DNA of 64,000 bases from Pokkaliibacter sp. MBI-7 (GTDB lineage Bacteria; Pseudomonadota; Gammaproteobacteria; Pseudomonadales; Balneatricaceae): assembly GCF_029846635.1 (NCBI RefSeq), contig NZ_JARVTG010000002.1, forward strand, positions 971,501 through 1,035,500, given 5' to 3'. Shown piece by piece: positions 53,185 to 63,500 of this stretch. A model generated the notes under the pieces. The model made no database searches and was not told where the DNA came from. It was given only the letters and a program-made list of their open reading frames with translations. Position numbers and translations under genes: made by a program. The number at the start of each line of letters is the position of its first letter. Position 1 is the stretch's first letter.

Positions 53185-54002
53185 GCCGCCCTGTCTTCCG
53201 GCCACCTGCATGTCATCGCCAGACGGGGGTCAGCCTCATTGAGCTGATGATTTCTCTGGCCCTAGGTATCGTGCTGGTGCTGGCGGCGACCGATGTGCTG
53301 CTCAGCGGCCGCCAGACCTATGCCAGCGTCACTGCCAGCAGTGAGCTGCAGGACACTGCCCGTTATGTGCAGAACATTCTCGGTCAGCAGATTGAGCATG
53401 CAGGCTATACCGACCAGCCACTCAGCGCCCTGAGCACTGAGTTCAGTGCCGACAGCAGTGCCAGCCCGGCATGGGAGGCAGGCCAGGTTATCAATGTCAG
53501 TACTGACAACAGCATCAGTGGCTCACCGGATGAACTTTATCTGCGGCTGCAGGGCAGCAGTGAAGACCCCCTGCTCGACTGTCTCGGCTATACCCTTTCC
53601 AGCAGCGAGACGGTCACCATGCGCTTCTTTATCGATGCCAGCCGCACCCTGTATTGCCAGACGCTGGGTCACAGTGACGCCAGCCGAAACAGCACACAGC
53701 CGCTGGTGGAAGGGGTGGAAAATATGCATCTGCTGTTTGGTGTGGATGCCGATCAGGATCGCAGTATCGAGCAGTGGCTGACACCGGCCGAACTACAGAT
53801 CGCCCCGCTGCTATCGCCCTATGTTGTCGGCGTACGGGTGGGGCTGGTGATCAGCTCCATCACACAGGTGTCTCTAAGTGCCAGTGCTCCTGACTTTACC
53901 CTGCTGGAGTCAACAGTAAGCACCAGCAACAGCTCGCGCCTGCGTCAGGCATTTGAGTCCAGCTATTGGCTACCTAATGTAGCTCTCAGTACTGAAGACT
54001 AG
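53181..54002 (+). CDS. pilW: Minor type IV pilin PilW
   Basis: 273 residues from ATG 53181, which overlaps the pilV stop. Prepilin cleavage is expected at QTG/VSLIELMISLALGIVLVLAA. The long C-terminal domain (ARYVQNILGQQIEHAGYTD, VEGVENMHLLFGVDADQD) is typical of PilW. Length matches the family. Works with PilV, PilX and PilY1 at the pilus tip. Confidence 0.9.
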   Translation: MSRPVFRPPACHRQTGVSLIELMISLALGIVLVLAATDVLLSGRQTYASVTASSELQDTARYVQNILGQQIEHAGYTDQPLSALSTEFSADSSASPAWEAGQVINVSTDNSISGSPDELYLRLQGSSEDPLLDCLGYTLSSSETVTMRFFIDASRTLYCQTLGHSDASRNSTQPLVEGVENMHLLFGVDADQDRSIEQWLTPAELQIAPLLSPYVVGVRVGLVISSITQVSLSASAPDFTLLESTVSTSNSSRLRQAFESSYWLPNVALSTED

Positions 54003-54012
54003 AGGTAATCCT

Positions 54013-54579
54013 ATGATGGCACACGCGCCCGCCCACTCCCCTGCACAACAAAAAGGGGCGTCGTTGCTGGTCAGTCTGGTACTGATGACGCTGCTGGTGG
54101 TGATTGGTATCAGCAGTTTCAAGCTGGCCAGTTTCAGTCAGAAGCTGGAGGCCAATAAAGAGGACAGTCACCTGGCTCGCATCGTGGCGGAATCTGCTCT
54201 GCGTGAGGCCGAGCAGGCCATCGCCAGTGACGACGCCATGATGACCAGCAAGCTCAACAGTGGCGTCTACAAGGTAACAGACAGCGATACCGCCAAGTGG
54301 CAGGTCACCACAACTCAGAATCTCTGGCAGGAGGACGGCAAAACCATCACCTATGGCAAGGATGTGGCTGACATCGACAAGCGCCTCAGCACGGCGCCGC
54401 TCTACATCATTGAAGAGCTGCCAGAGCCTGAGCAGTTCAAGGAAGAAAACAGTGCGGTGACCGGACACGGCCAGCAGGACCGTGCCGAACAGTACCGCAT
54501 CACCGCACGCGGCACGGGGCCATCACAAACGCTGGACCGATACATTCAGTCCAATTACGTACGGATCGTTAACCGTTAG
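54013..54579 (+). CDS. pilX: Minor type IV pilin PilX
   Basis: A 188-residue PilX-family protein. QQKGASLLVSLVLMTLLVVIG is the hydrophobic segment with Gly at the cleavage position; the +5 glutamate is missing, as is usual for PilX. RIVAESALREAEQAI and YRITARGTG.SQTLDRYIQS are family segments. It starts 10 bp after pilW. A decayed copy of its 3' end lies at 56328. Confidence 0.87.
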   Translation: MMAHAPAHSPAQQKGASLLVSLVLMTLLVVIGISSFKLASFSQKLEANKEDSHLARIVAESALREAEQAIASDDAMMTSKLNSGVYKVTDSDTAKWQVTTTQNLWQEDGKTITYGKDVADIDKRLSTAPLYIIEELPEPEQFKEENSAVTGHGQQDRAEQYRITARGTGPSQTLDRYIQSNYVRIVNR

Positions 54580-54717
54580 TGATGCAGAAAATACACACAT
54601 ACATCATGCGTTGCAGGTCAGAGCTATAGCTCAAAAAGGCTATCGATAAGCCACATACTGCCTGCAGAATATCTCAATAAAAAACATAGCCTCTCAATAA
54701 AAACGACCTTCAGACAG

Positions 54718-54763
54718 AAAAAAAATGCCAGCTAATGTTAAACAATCCATAATTAGCTGGCAT
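54718..54763 (-). terminator. Rho-independent terminator of the ProX-like gene
   Basis: ATGCCAGCTAAT and ATTAGCTGGCAT form a perfect 12-bp stem with a 15-base loop. Eight T residues follow on the minus strand. It sits 50 bp downstream of the ProX-like stop. Confidence 0.92.
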
Positions 54764-54813
54764 ACGCTTCCAGAACAGACAGCTCAATGAGCTATAAAAA
54801 TCATCAAGCCACT

Positions 54814-55854
54814 TTATTGAGGTGCTAACAGCATTGCATCATTACGCGCTTGCTCCAGCCACTTATCAAACTGTGACTGATGCGAGCCGATCCACTCTGC
54901 AGCATGACGTTTAATATCTGCCTCAGAGTTTTCACCATTACGCATCTTTAAATTTTCAGCACTTTCGTCATTTGCCGAAATCAGGTAATAGGAAAGGAAC
55001 GAAGAAGCTGCGATATTCTTTTTCGCGAAGTTCCTGTTCATCACAGCCTTAATCTGATCAACCGGGAAGCCCAGATTTTTACCCTGAAAGGTGGTATCTA
55101 CATCATTCTTTCCATCTGGAAGACTTACATAAGGCACCTGCAACCACTCAACATCCTTTCCTTCAACCAGCACACCTGATATCCACTGAGGTACCCATGT
55201 GTAGTAAAGAACAGGTTTTCCTTCTTTGTATCTGTTAATGGTATTCGCCATCAGGTCAAAATATGGCCCCTTATGATGGGTCACTGTCTCATCCAGGCCA
55301 TAAGCCTTTAGTTGATGATCAATAACAAGCTGGCATCCCCAGCCAGCATCACACCCTGTCAGGTCTGCTTTCCCGTCACCATCGATGTCAAATAGCTTAG
55401 CCAACTCCGGATTTTTCAGATCAGTCAGGTAGTGGATATTATATTGTTCGGCTGTTTTCTTATCGATCAGGTAACCTTGCAATACACTAGGAATCACAGT
55501 ACCCACTTTAATAAGCACCGTGTCGCCGCCTGCTTTTTCATAATAAGACTGATGTAATTTATCCCACATATGCACAGTAAAATCGGCGTTCCCCTGAGCA
55601 AGAGTCTCAAATATAGTAGCGTAATCAGTCTCTTTAGGTTCCTGCACATCGTAGCCAAGAGCCTTAAGGCCAGCGATTGCAATTTCGCCCCGAAAGCGTT
55701 CTTCGCCAACATTAGCAAAGACAGGCGTAATTTTTATTCCCTGTCCGGGTAAATTGTTATCAGCATGAACACTCATACTGAGTGGTGCGACCAGAGCAAA
55801 AGCAACAAGTGTTACATTACAGCCAAATATTATTTTTTTATTGCCAGCTTTCAT
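54814..55854 (-). CDS. ProX-like glycine betaine/proline-binding protein
   Basis: 346 residues from ATG 55854, ten bases after AGGAGG; ATG 55863 lies too close to it. A signal peptide (GCNVTLVAFALVAPLSMSVHA) is followed by the OpuAC/ProX fold (ITPVFANVGEERFRGEIAIAGL, DFTVHMWDKLHQSYY, PVLYYTWVPQWISG). It would bind a quaternary ammonium osmoprotectant in the periplasm. No permease or ATPase gene adjoins it, so it is an orphan binding protein here. It is AT-richer than its neighbours and sits between pilX and a pilX remnant, suggesting insertion. Confidence 0.88.
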   Translation of the reverse strand: MKAGNKKIIFGCNVTLVAFALVAPLSMSVHADNNLPGQGIKITPVFANVGEERFRGEIAIAGLKALGYDVQEPKETDYATIFETLAQGNADFTVHMWDKLHQSYYEKAGGDTVLIKVGTVIPSVLQGYLIDKKTAEQYNIHYLTDLKNPELAKLFDIDGDGKADLTGCDAGWGCQLVIDHQLKAYGLDETVTHHKGPYFDLMANTINRYKEGKPVLYYTWVPQWISGVLVEGKDVEWLQVPYVSLPDGKNDVDTTFQGKNLGFPVDQIKAVMNRNFAKKNIAASSFLSYYLISANDESAENLKMRNGENSEADIKRHAAEWIGSHQSQFDKWLEQARNDAMLLAPQ

Positions 55855-56327
55855 ATTTATCATTCCTCCTGAAGCGAACCACTTCATTTTTTGTCAGCAA
55901 TGGACTACTTCATTTTTTTAAACATATCCACTCAATAGAAGACTCCGGCATATGCACTGGCAATCCGTGGAAAACCGGCATAAACAGAGCGTAGATTTAT
56001 TGCAGCCATACCTATCCATGATGGCCAATACCAAAATACGCTAGTTAAACAACCCGACGTTTCCAGTAACGTCGCATATATACAACTAGCCGCCACCCAC
56101 CGGGAAAAATCTAACTCACTTCAAGAGATCGGTATTCTCGACTGGGTGGCGAACTTTTGTGGCTATTCCGCAGACGCTGCCCGATATTGGCAAGCGGCAT
56201 GCTTCACTGACCTCATCCACTGCACAGCGAGCAAGTGCTTTGACTGACTGGCCATGGCCATGTACCGCAATGAGTGTGTGCGTGGGCTATCCGGCGCCTG
56301 TGCATCTGCGCAGAAGCCGCCCTAGCC
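55855..56327. other. Intergenic region upstream of ProX-like gene
   Basis: No gene is seen. A perfect 7-bp stem (CGACGTT / AACGTCG, 56055-56074) lies within it. The part from 56100 on is higher in GC and merges into the pilX remnant. Confidence 0.5.
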
Positions 56328-56466
56328 TGAACAGGTCAGGGAAGAAAACAGTGCAGTAGCCGGCCACGGCCAGCAGTACCTGGCCGAACAGTAGCGCGCT
56401 CGGCCAAGGGCCATTACAAACCCTGGACCGACAATTCAGTCCAATTACATACGGATCGTTAACGAC
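56328..56466 (+). pseudogene. Decayed copy of the pilX 3' end
   Basis: This stretch is clearly similar at nucleotide level to the last 150 bp of pilX (54426-54572). Shared blocks include GGAAGAAAACAGTGC, CACGGCCAGCAG, CCATTACAAACCCTGGACCG and CAGTCCAATTAC followed by CGGATCGTTAAC. Several small changes and an in-frame stop make it non-coding. Confidence 0.8.
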
Positions 56467-56602
56467 AGAGCTGCCGGTGAAGACCGGCACAACAGAGGAA
56501 ACAGCATCCTCAGGGCGAAGATGCGGTCTGGATAAAGAGCCTTGCGGCTGTGCGCCGAAAGTCAGCGGTGACCTTCAAGCGCAGGAGAGGATATGTCTGC
56601 GG

Positions 56603-57070
56603 TTACACCTGAGCCTGCAGGTAGTTCTCCAGCCCCATCATATCGATCAGACGCAGTTGCTGTTCGAGCCAGTGGGCATGGTCGTTTTCGGTATCTTCCA
56701 GCAGCGGACGCAACTGGTCGCGGGTCTGATAATCACGAACCTGTTCACACAGAGCGATAGCCTCTTTGAGAGCCGCTCCCACTTCCTCTTCCAGCAGCAG
56801 GTCATTCCGCAACATGCTGGGGACATCATGGCCCACCCGGATAGGATCGCGGGTAACCAGATCAGGACGCCCCTGCAGGAACAGTATGCGTTTGATCAGC
56901 ACGTCAGCGTGGCCACGCTCATCGTCCATCTCGTGGCCGATGCGTTCATACAGTTTGGTCAGTCCCCAATCCTCGTACATACGTGAATGGATAAAGTACT
57001 GATCCATCGCAACCAGCTCGCTGGCCAGCAGGCGATTCAGGGCAGCAATGACATCAGGATGACCTTTCAT
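56603..57070 (-). CDS. bfr: Bacterioferritin subunit lacking haem-ligand methionine
   Basis: A 155-residue bacterioferritin ending GLENYLQAQV. The ferroxidase ligands Glu18, Glu51, His54 and the later ENDH pair (E-x-x-H) are retained. Position 52, the methionine that binds haem between subunits in E. coli Bfr, is Arg here (DERGHAD instead of DEMKHAD). It may therefore be the non-haem partner subunit that co-assembles with a haem-binding one, or form haem-free cages. Monocistronic. Confidence 0.93.
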   Translation of the reverse strand: MKGHPDVIAALNRLLASELVAMDQYFIHSRMYEDWGLTKLYERIGHEMDDERGHADVLIKRILFLQGRPDLVTRDPIRVGHDVPSMLRNDLLLEEEVGAALKEAIALCEQVRDYQTRDQLRPLLEDTENDHAHWLEQQLRLIDMMGLENYLQAQV

Positions 57071-57169
57071 AATGAGTCCTTATCAATTCAGAGAAAAACA
57101 GCGCAGCGAGCATGGCACCGGCTGTGTCCAGATACAAGCCTGTTGCATCATTTACGCTGGGAAGGCCAT

Positions 57170-58756
57170 TCACTGGCTGCCCATCGCATGGTGCTGATGC
57201 TTGATACCGTACATAGCCTGATCGGCACGCTGCAGCACGACGGCTGAACTGTCATCGGTTACCGATGCGATGGCAATACCGACGCTGGCACCGATGGCCA
57301 CTGTCACACCGGATGCCAGCACCATCGGCTCACAGATTCCGGCCACCAGCAGCGTACGCAACTGTTCCGCCGCCTGCATGCTGCGCATGTCGGGCAGTAA
57401 CAGGACAAACTCATCACCGCCCAACCGGCCGATCACATCGCCCTGCCTGACCAGCAGCTCCAGGCGACGTACCACCTGACAGAGCACCTCATCCCCGGCA
57501 TCGTGGCCGTAGGTATCGTTAACCTGTTTGAAACGGTCAAGATCAATCAGCATGACGGCAAAGGGCGACGGCTCTGGCAAGGCAAACTGATTATGACTCA
57601 CCTGCCAGTCCCGAAGCGCCTGCTGGTACTGGCTGAACATCCACTGCAGACGGTGATCAACACCGCGGCGGTTATAGGTATTGGTCAGCAAATCACGCTC
57701 TGCCATGGTCAGGGCATGGGCTTCTTTTTGTTTACGCTCGGTAATCTCTATCAGGATGCCCAGCGTCAGCCCGTCACCCAGCGCGTGCAGGACCAGCTGC
57801 ACCCAGCGATCACTACCCTGAATCGGAATATCTTCCCGGTGCGACTGGCCTGCACTGATCTTCTGCCGGATGAAGTCATCCAGCGGCAGCTGGCTGCCGA
57901 TACCGATATGGTTAGAGCACAACATACGTTCCACTGCCGGATTCAGTGACTCCACCACGCCCTGCTGGTTGAGCACCAGAATGCCGAGCTCGGCGTTCTC
58001 GACGATCAGCCGGAACTTGCGCTCACTCAGTGCCTGCTCACGGCGGGCATCCTGCTCCGAATTCAGCAGCCCCACCAGCTTACCAATCAGACCGTTGACG
58101 TCTTCGGCCAGCCGGCCGATTTCGTTGTGTTCGTTGCCTGCAGGCAGCGCCAGTCTTTCGCCATGATCTGCTTCCAGATGGTGCAGTTCATCGGAGATGC
58201 GCTTGATCGGTCTGACGATAGACAGCACCACCACCAGCGCAACGATCAGTGACACCACCACAATCTGCAGCTTGAGAAAGTCGGTGATGTAGCCGCTGTA
58301 GATGCCAGCCTGATAGCGGATAAAGCTTTCATCCGGCACCAGCTCAATACGCCCGACCATCTGCCGGTCATCAAAGGGTGATGGGATCACCCGGCTGATC
58401 GGCTCTGCCGCTGGCCAGCGCTCTCCTGACTGCAGTTCAGGCAAGGCCGCAATGACCTTGTCATCACTAATCACACGGACGGCGGCTACCGGCTTATTGG
58501 TCATCAAGCCCCGCGCAATTTCCATGGCCAGCGTGGAGTCACCGGTAAAACAGGCAATGCTGACCGTGCTCTGTACAGTGGACAGTATGTCTTCAAACTG
58601 GTCATGGGTGCGTTTTTGCTCATAGCTGAACAGCAGCGGCGCTCCCAGCCAGGCAAACACAAACGACAGAATGACGCCCAGACCGAGAATGATGATGGTG
58701 GTGCGAATGGCGATGCTGCGCCAGGCATTGCGCAACGCGGATAATTTAAAACTCAT
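57170..58756 (-). CDS. Membrane diguanylate cyclase with HAMP and PAS
   Basis: About 528 residues from ATG 58756. TM segments lie at about 15-40 and 165-190 around a periplasmic domain. HAMP, a PAS domain (FRLIVENAELGILVLNQQG) and a GGDEF domain with intact RLGGDEFVLLL follow. The RxxD inhibitory site before it is not obvious. Makes cyclic-di-GMP. Its start overlaps the preceding binding-protein gene by 11 bases, so the periplasmic protein probably regulates its sensor. Confidence 0.9.
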   Translation of the reverse strand: MSFKLSALRNAWRSIAIRTTIIILGLGVILSFVFAWLGAPLLFSYEQKRTHDQFEDILSTVQSTVSIACFTGDSTLAMEIARGLMTNKPVAAVRVISDDKVIAALPELQSGERWPAAEPISRVIPSPFDDRQMVGRIELVPDESFIRYQAGIYSGYITDFLKLQIVVVSLIVALVVVLSIVRPIKRISDELHHLEADHGERLALPAGNEHNEIGRLAEDVNGLIGKLVGLLNSEQDARREQALSERKFRLIVENAELGILVLNQQGVVESLNPAVERMLCSNHIGIGSQLPLDDFIRQKISAGQSHREDIPIQGSDRWVQLVLHALGDGLTLGILIEITERKQKEAHALTMAERDLLTNTYNRRGVDHRLQWMFSQYQQALRDWQVSHNQFALPEPSPFAVMLIDLDRFKQVNDTYGHDAGDEVLCQVVRRLELLVRQGDVIGRLGGDEFVLLLPDMRSMQAAEQLRTLLVAGICEPMVLASGVTVAIGASVGIAIASVTDDSSAVVLQRADQAMYGIKHQHHAMGSQ

Positions 58757-59189
58757 AGACGATCCTGAAACGGGCATCCACCTGTGAACGCTGGACATAG
58801 GCAATCATGGTGGGATTATCTGCCACCTGCTGTAACGCCTGTTCGGTACTGTCTACCTGCTGCGGCGGACGAGTCTTGCCGGAAAAGATCAGTCGTGCCC
58901 AGTAGGAATTGATGTCCGCCAGCGGCTTACCGACCAGCTGCTTATAAAACAGCGCCTTCTGTTCGGACTGTTTGCCAATATCCAGAGGGATGGCTTCGCC
59001 GCCATCAGGCAGTCGACGATAGCGGCCCATGAATATATTGATGAGCTGATAGCGGTCCAGCTGGGTAATGGCCGCCTGAGTACTGACGACGACCACCAGT
59101 CCATCACCGCCAGACGGAGCAACAGCACTGGTTGCCGCTGCAGTGGTACTCCACATCAGGCAGGCTAACGCGAATGGTTTGATCAACAT
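58746..59189 (-). CDS. Short PstS-like periplasmic binding protein
   Basis: 147 residues from ATG 59189, with a signal peptide (MLIKPFALACLMWSTTAAAT). The mature part (ITQLDRYQLINIFMGRYRRL, PDGGEAIPLDIGKQSEQKA, WARLIFSGKTRPPQQVDS, ADNPTMIAYVQRS) resembles one lobe of the phosphate-binding PstS fold, as in short PBP-like proteins found beside GGDEF genes. Middle gene of porin/binding protein/cyclase. Ligand unknown. Confidence 0.8.
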   Translation of the reverse strand: MLIKPFALACLMWSTTAAATSAVAPSGGDGLVVVVSTQAAITQLDRYQLINIFMGRYRRLPDGGEAIPLDIGKQSEQKALFYKQLVGKPLADINSYWARLIFSGKTRPPQQVDSTEQALQQVADNPTMIAYVQRSQVDARFRIVYEF

Positions 59190-59205
59190 GCTCCAGCCTC
59201 CCCCC

Positions 59206-60435
59206 TCAGAACACAAAATCAAGTGACAGACTGTAGACATTGAAACGGCGCCGAGACGAACTGGGCGTGGTTTCCAGCAGGACAATCGGGTCTTTCACAT
59301 CGAGGTAGTCGACCTGTGCTTTCACTGCCAGCTGCGGCGTCAGTTCGTACCGGCTGCCCAGCGTGAAGCTGAACTGGTTGCTGAAGAAGCCTTGCTGCAC
59401 GGCCAGTGCGACCTGATTGAGCGGATTGTCCGCCGCCAGACCAGTGGCCACGTAGTCACGTTTTGACCAGGCCCAGGAGGCGGCGGCATAGGGTTGCAGG
59501 TCGCCCAGCCGGTAACTGCTCTCCAGCAGCAGCGAGTGGGTATAAGGCCCACCAAGACGGGTGTTGTAGCCCCAGACTGAATACTGCGCGCTGCCCTGCA
59601 GGTTGCCTTCATCATAGGCCACACCGAGGCCATAGAAGTTAATGGTCTGGTTGGCGCTATCGAGCACCGCAGCCGCATCAGCGGCCCCCGCCTGACGCAG
59701 CACATCGCGCAGCTCAGCCGCTCCGGTGGCATCTCCCATCGCCAGATGGCGAGCACTGAAGCGCCCGGTCCAGGCGCCCTGCTGATACTCCACATAAGCA
59801 CTGACAAAAGGCTTGTGACGCATATCAAGGACAGTACCGGGAGCCAGCGTCAAATCGCCGTACAGATCACCTGCCATCAGTTTAACGCGGCCAAGCCCCT
59901 GCCCGAGCGGACGTACCAGTGTGACATCCACACCGTCATACACCTCGGGGCGAATATTGCCGTACATTTCCAGCGCCGGCCGAATGGGCGTGTTGGCATA
60001 GCCAATACCATTGCTGTCACTACGCATCTGCAAATCAAGCAACAGTCGTCCTACCCGCACACTACTGTCGCCCTCAAACTGATACTTGAGAAAAGCCCAG
60101 GTGGGCCGGGGACTCCAGTTATTACTGTCGTTGAGTTTGCTGACCAGCTGCAATGTGGCCGACAGCTTGTCTGTCAGTGGACCACTGAGCTGGCCGCCCA
60201 GGCTGGAGTCTACAGACAGGTCAAGTTTGCCGCTCTGGGCACCGTGTGGCTGTGTTACATCACGACGATACTCAAGGCCGTCTTCATGGTGATAAACACC
60301 GCCCAGAGTACCAAATCCGTTAAACTGCCAGTCCTGCCAGGATGCTGCCTGGCCCGCTGCAGGTACAAACACCAGTGCAGCCATCAGTGCACGCGCCTGA
60401 GGCCAATGGATTCCTGCTGTCATGGGGAGAATCAC
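59206..60435 (-). CDS. Outer-membrane porin-like protein
   Basis: About 409 residues; starts at 60435 (GTG) and 60423 (ATG) are both possible. A signal peptide ends near GQAASW. Alternating beta strands and a C-terminal Phe (LSLDFVF) indicate an outer-membrane barrel (RVGRLLLDLQ, FVSAYVEYQQGAWTGRFSAR). No ligand can be assigned. It lies 16 bp ahead of the PstS-like gene, forming an operon with it and the cyclase. Confidence 0.8.
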   Translation of the reverse strand: MILPMTAGIHWPQARALMAALVFVPAAGQAASWQDWQFNGFGTLGGVYHHEDGLEYRRDVTQPHGAQSGKLDLSVDSSLGGQLSGPLTDKLSATLQLVSKLNDSNNWSPRPTWAFLKYQFEGDSSVRVGRLLLDLQMRSDSNGIGYANTPIRPALEMYGNIRPEVYDGVDVTLVRPLGQGLGRVKLMAGDLYGDLTLAPGTVLDMRHKPFVSAYVEYQQGAWTGRFSARHLAMGDATGAAELRDVLRQAGAADAAAVLDSANQTINFYGLGVAYDEGNLQGSAQYSVWGYNTRLGGPYTHSLLLESSYRLGDLQPYAAASWAWSKRDYVATGLAADNPLNQVALAVQQGFFSNQFSFTLGSRYELTPQLAVKAQVDYLDVKDPIVLLETTPSSSRRRFNVYSLSLDFVF

Positions 60436-60459
60436 TTTTCTGCTACAAGGTCTGAAACA

Positions 60460-60529
60460 GGCTCACGGGAACCCTGTTACCTGAGTCAGTGCTACTACAC
60501 TGACTTAGTTATTAAGTGTCCTGTGAGCC
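60460..60529 (-). terminator. Nested inverted repeats between pilY1 and the porin gene
   Basis: An inner stem CTGAGTCAGTG / CACTGACTTAG (60481-60508, one wobble) sits within an outer repeat GGCTCAC / GTGAGCC (60460-60466 and 60523-60529). Position after the pilY1 stop suggests a terminator. Confidence 0.6.
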
Positions 60530-60589
60530 GTTCAGTTCCCGCAGTTCAGACAAGGTTGGCACGATAGACAGTGCAGACCAGTACGCACC

Positions 60590-63500
60590 TTACTGGCCAG
60601 GATAAACCTCCTTCCAGTTCACCCTACCCGTACGATAAGTCTCCTCACCAATCTGGTATTCCTTCAGGCCACCGCTGCCATCCGATGCGTAAGCGGACAC
60701 TGCCCCTTTACCACTGTCCATGATCAGCGCACCGGTCGAGTCTTTATTCAGTACGCCTGCTGCATTGGAGTCATGGCTGTCTATGGCACCATCACCGTTG
60801 GTGTCCATGATGGGCGAGTTATGCCCGCCACCGGTTTTAGCCTTCAGAGCCATCAGCCAGCCGTACTCCTTGGCGCCACACTGATTGGGGTTAGGAATCA
60901 GGGTGGAGTAGATAATGCGCCCACGCCGCAGCAATGGTGTGCTGATCACCATCTCCCCGGCACTGCTGTCCAGATCCAGCCGCCAGCCATAACTGCCGAC
61001 TGCATTACTGCTGATCTGCCGGTAAGTACTGCCACTTTCGCTGTATGTGGTGAAACTCTGTGCCGTCAGACGGGTGCGGCTGACAGGAAAGCTGAAGCTG
61101 CTGTTGCTCATGCTGTCATCACGGATGCCGTAGAGACTGTTGGCGGTAATGTTACTCGCCAGATTGTCGCCCACATCGTGATACTTGCCGGTACCGATAT
61201 AGACCATCAGCCCCTGACGGGTGAAGCCCAGCTCTGGCTGCGCAAAGATTGGCTGAACCGTATTTGTACTGGCCGTGGTAGTCGCAACAAACAGCGGTGC
61301 ATTCTGCGCCACCTGCCAGTCACGGCTATCGCTGGAGCGCAGATCAAACTTCCACAGATTGCCTTTCAGATCACCTGCGTAGATGTAGTCCACGTTGCCA
61401 TCGCCGTCGTAGTCCACTGGCGCGATATTAGACAGACCATTGCCCGTTTTGGCACTCGAGGCAATACCACTGACGGTACTGGTATCGATGCGTACCACAT
61501 CGGTCTTGCTCCAGCGGTGATCCTGCATGGCATCGAGATACACCAGATAGAGCACCGCGCTGCCAGCACTGCTTTCGTAGCCGTTGCCAAAGGCAACAGC
61601 CCAGCGGTTGTTATGGAGGCGGATCACCGCAGGTTTGGAGAAGGTGTACCCCAACGTGGAAGGAGAGCTGGCATCGGCGAACAAGGCTTTATCGACGGCT
61701 TCATCGTACTCCCACAGCACACGCTGGCTGGCATTGCTTTCATTGACGGACCCAGGCGAGCTGACATCCAGTGCAAACACTGCCTTGCCGCCAGCACGCA
61801 TCCCGGCGGTCAGTACCGTGTGCCAGTCATTATTGAAGAAGGCATCGACAATCGTTGGCGAGCCATCCACCGAGTACTGATGCTGATCGTTGCTGTGGTC
61901 ACTGTCATAGTCAGGGTCCAGCATGGCGGCCATGGCATCCAGCGCTGCATTTGGTGCATAGGCGAACACTTCCTTGCCGGTGGCAGCACTGAAGCCATGC
62001 AGTAAACCATCATTGGCGCCGACATAGACCATGCCACTGCGGTCACTGTGACTGCTACGGAAACGGCTGTAGAGGTGGCTGCTGCCTTCAAGGGCATCGG
62101 CATAACCAAAGTTGGGGGGGCCCACATAGACAGGCACCGAGTCAACAATATCCCCCAGTCGGGTAGTTTTGCCTTCTTTAGTTTTGCGGTTGCGAAACAC
62201 CCCACCCCGATCCACCTCCTGAGTATGACTGCCACGCAGGTACTCGATAGCGCGTTGCTGCACCGTAGCCGCATTGCCAGACACCGTCTGCCCCGCAATC
62301 AGCCGGGTCAGCTGCGCGCAGTTCAGCATGGTCTGATCACTGCCGCAGGTCGTATTGCCCGACCGGAATGCCACACCTTTCAGATTCTCATTATCCCAGC
62401 TCAGCAGCTGTCGGGAGCTGGACAGGCTCGACTCGCTCATGTTTTCCAGCTGAGTAGCAGCACTCCACTTTTTGTTGAGTATCAGGCTGTCATTGAACTG
62501 ATACGCCACCAGATCACCGTTCCACGAATAGGTGTTGTCATACGTAGAGACAAAGATATAGCTGCCATCACGCACCGCACTGCTGCTGGAAATCGGTGGC
62601 GTATAACCGTTACTGGTAGCCACACTGGAGAAGACATCGTTCAGGTAATCAGCCAGCTCACTGAAGTTGTTGACCTTGAAATAGCTGTCCGGTGAGCCGT
62701 CGCCGTCTTTGTCCCACTCATCTCGGCTACCAGGAAGCAGATCACCATTGTGATCATTAAAGCCACCGTATTTGGCAGCCAGATACAAGGGTGAAGGTGG
62801 CGTGGTGATAGCACTGGAAGCCGCAGCCACAAAGCGTGAAGTGCCGTAGGCATAGCTCGGCGTGGTTGAAGCATCGCCATCGGAATACTTGCTGGTGTAG
62901 GTATTGAGGTTTACCCAGTCCTTGACGGTGGTACTGACCGTTACCACGTTTTGCTCAGCACTGCTGGCGGTGGAACCTATCACCAGGTACCCGGCGGTCA
63001 CCGTCTGAGAGGTCACCCGGTACGGTACTCCTACCGTTACTTTCAACTGATTGCTGGCAGTCGCTCCGTCACTACAGGCAGTGCCGACACAGACGTCAAA
63101 CTCCTCGACCATATCCATGTCATAGTCACCGCCCTTTACGCCGTCTTCCCAGGCGACGAAAAAGCGCATATGGCTGATATTGCCCTTGCTGTCAAACTGC
63201 TGCTCGGCAATGACCACATCATTCATACTGCAGTCGTTGCCACCTGACTGGTTGTAGCAACGCGGCACCAGCGTGACTGAGCCAGAATCGGTCTTGAAAG
63301 AAAACAGCGGCAGTGCTTCCGATAAAGCCACGCCATAGGTTTTGACAGTCTGGCTGTCGTCGAAGCCTGTCGCTGTTTTCAAATCCTGGGTATGGGCGTA
63401 ATACGCCAGCCCGGCCAGTCCATAGCTACCCTGTGCTGCCGGGGCATCAGGGCAAATGCCTCTGGCCGCCGATAAGGCCGTGATGGTTTTACTGTCACAG

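Noticed and set aside
60773..62005. Open frame of 410 codons on the + strand
   Set aside because: Antisense to pilY1, whose propeller and calcium-loop motifs are clear.
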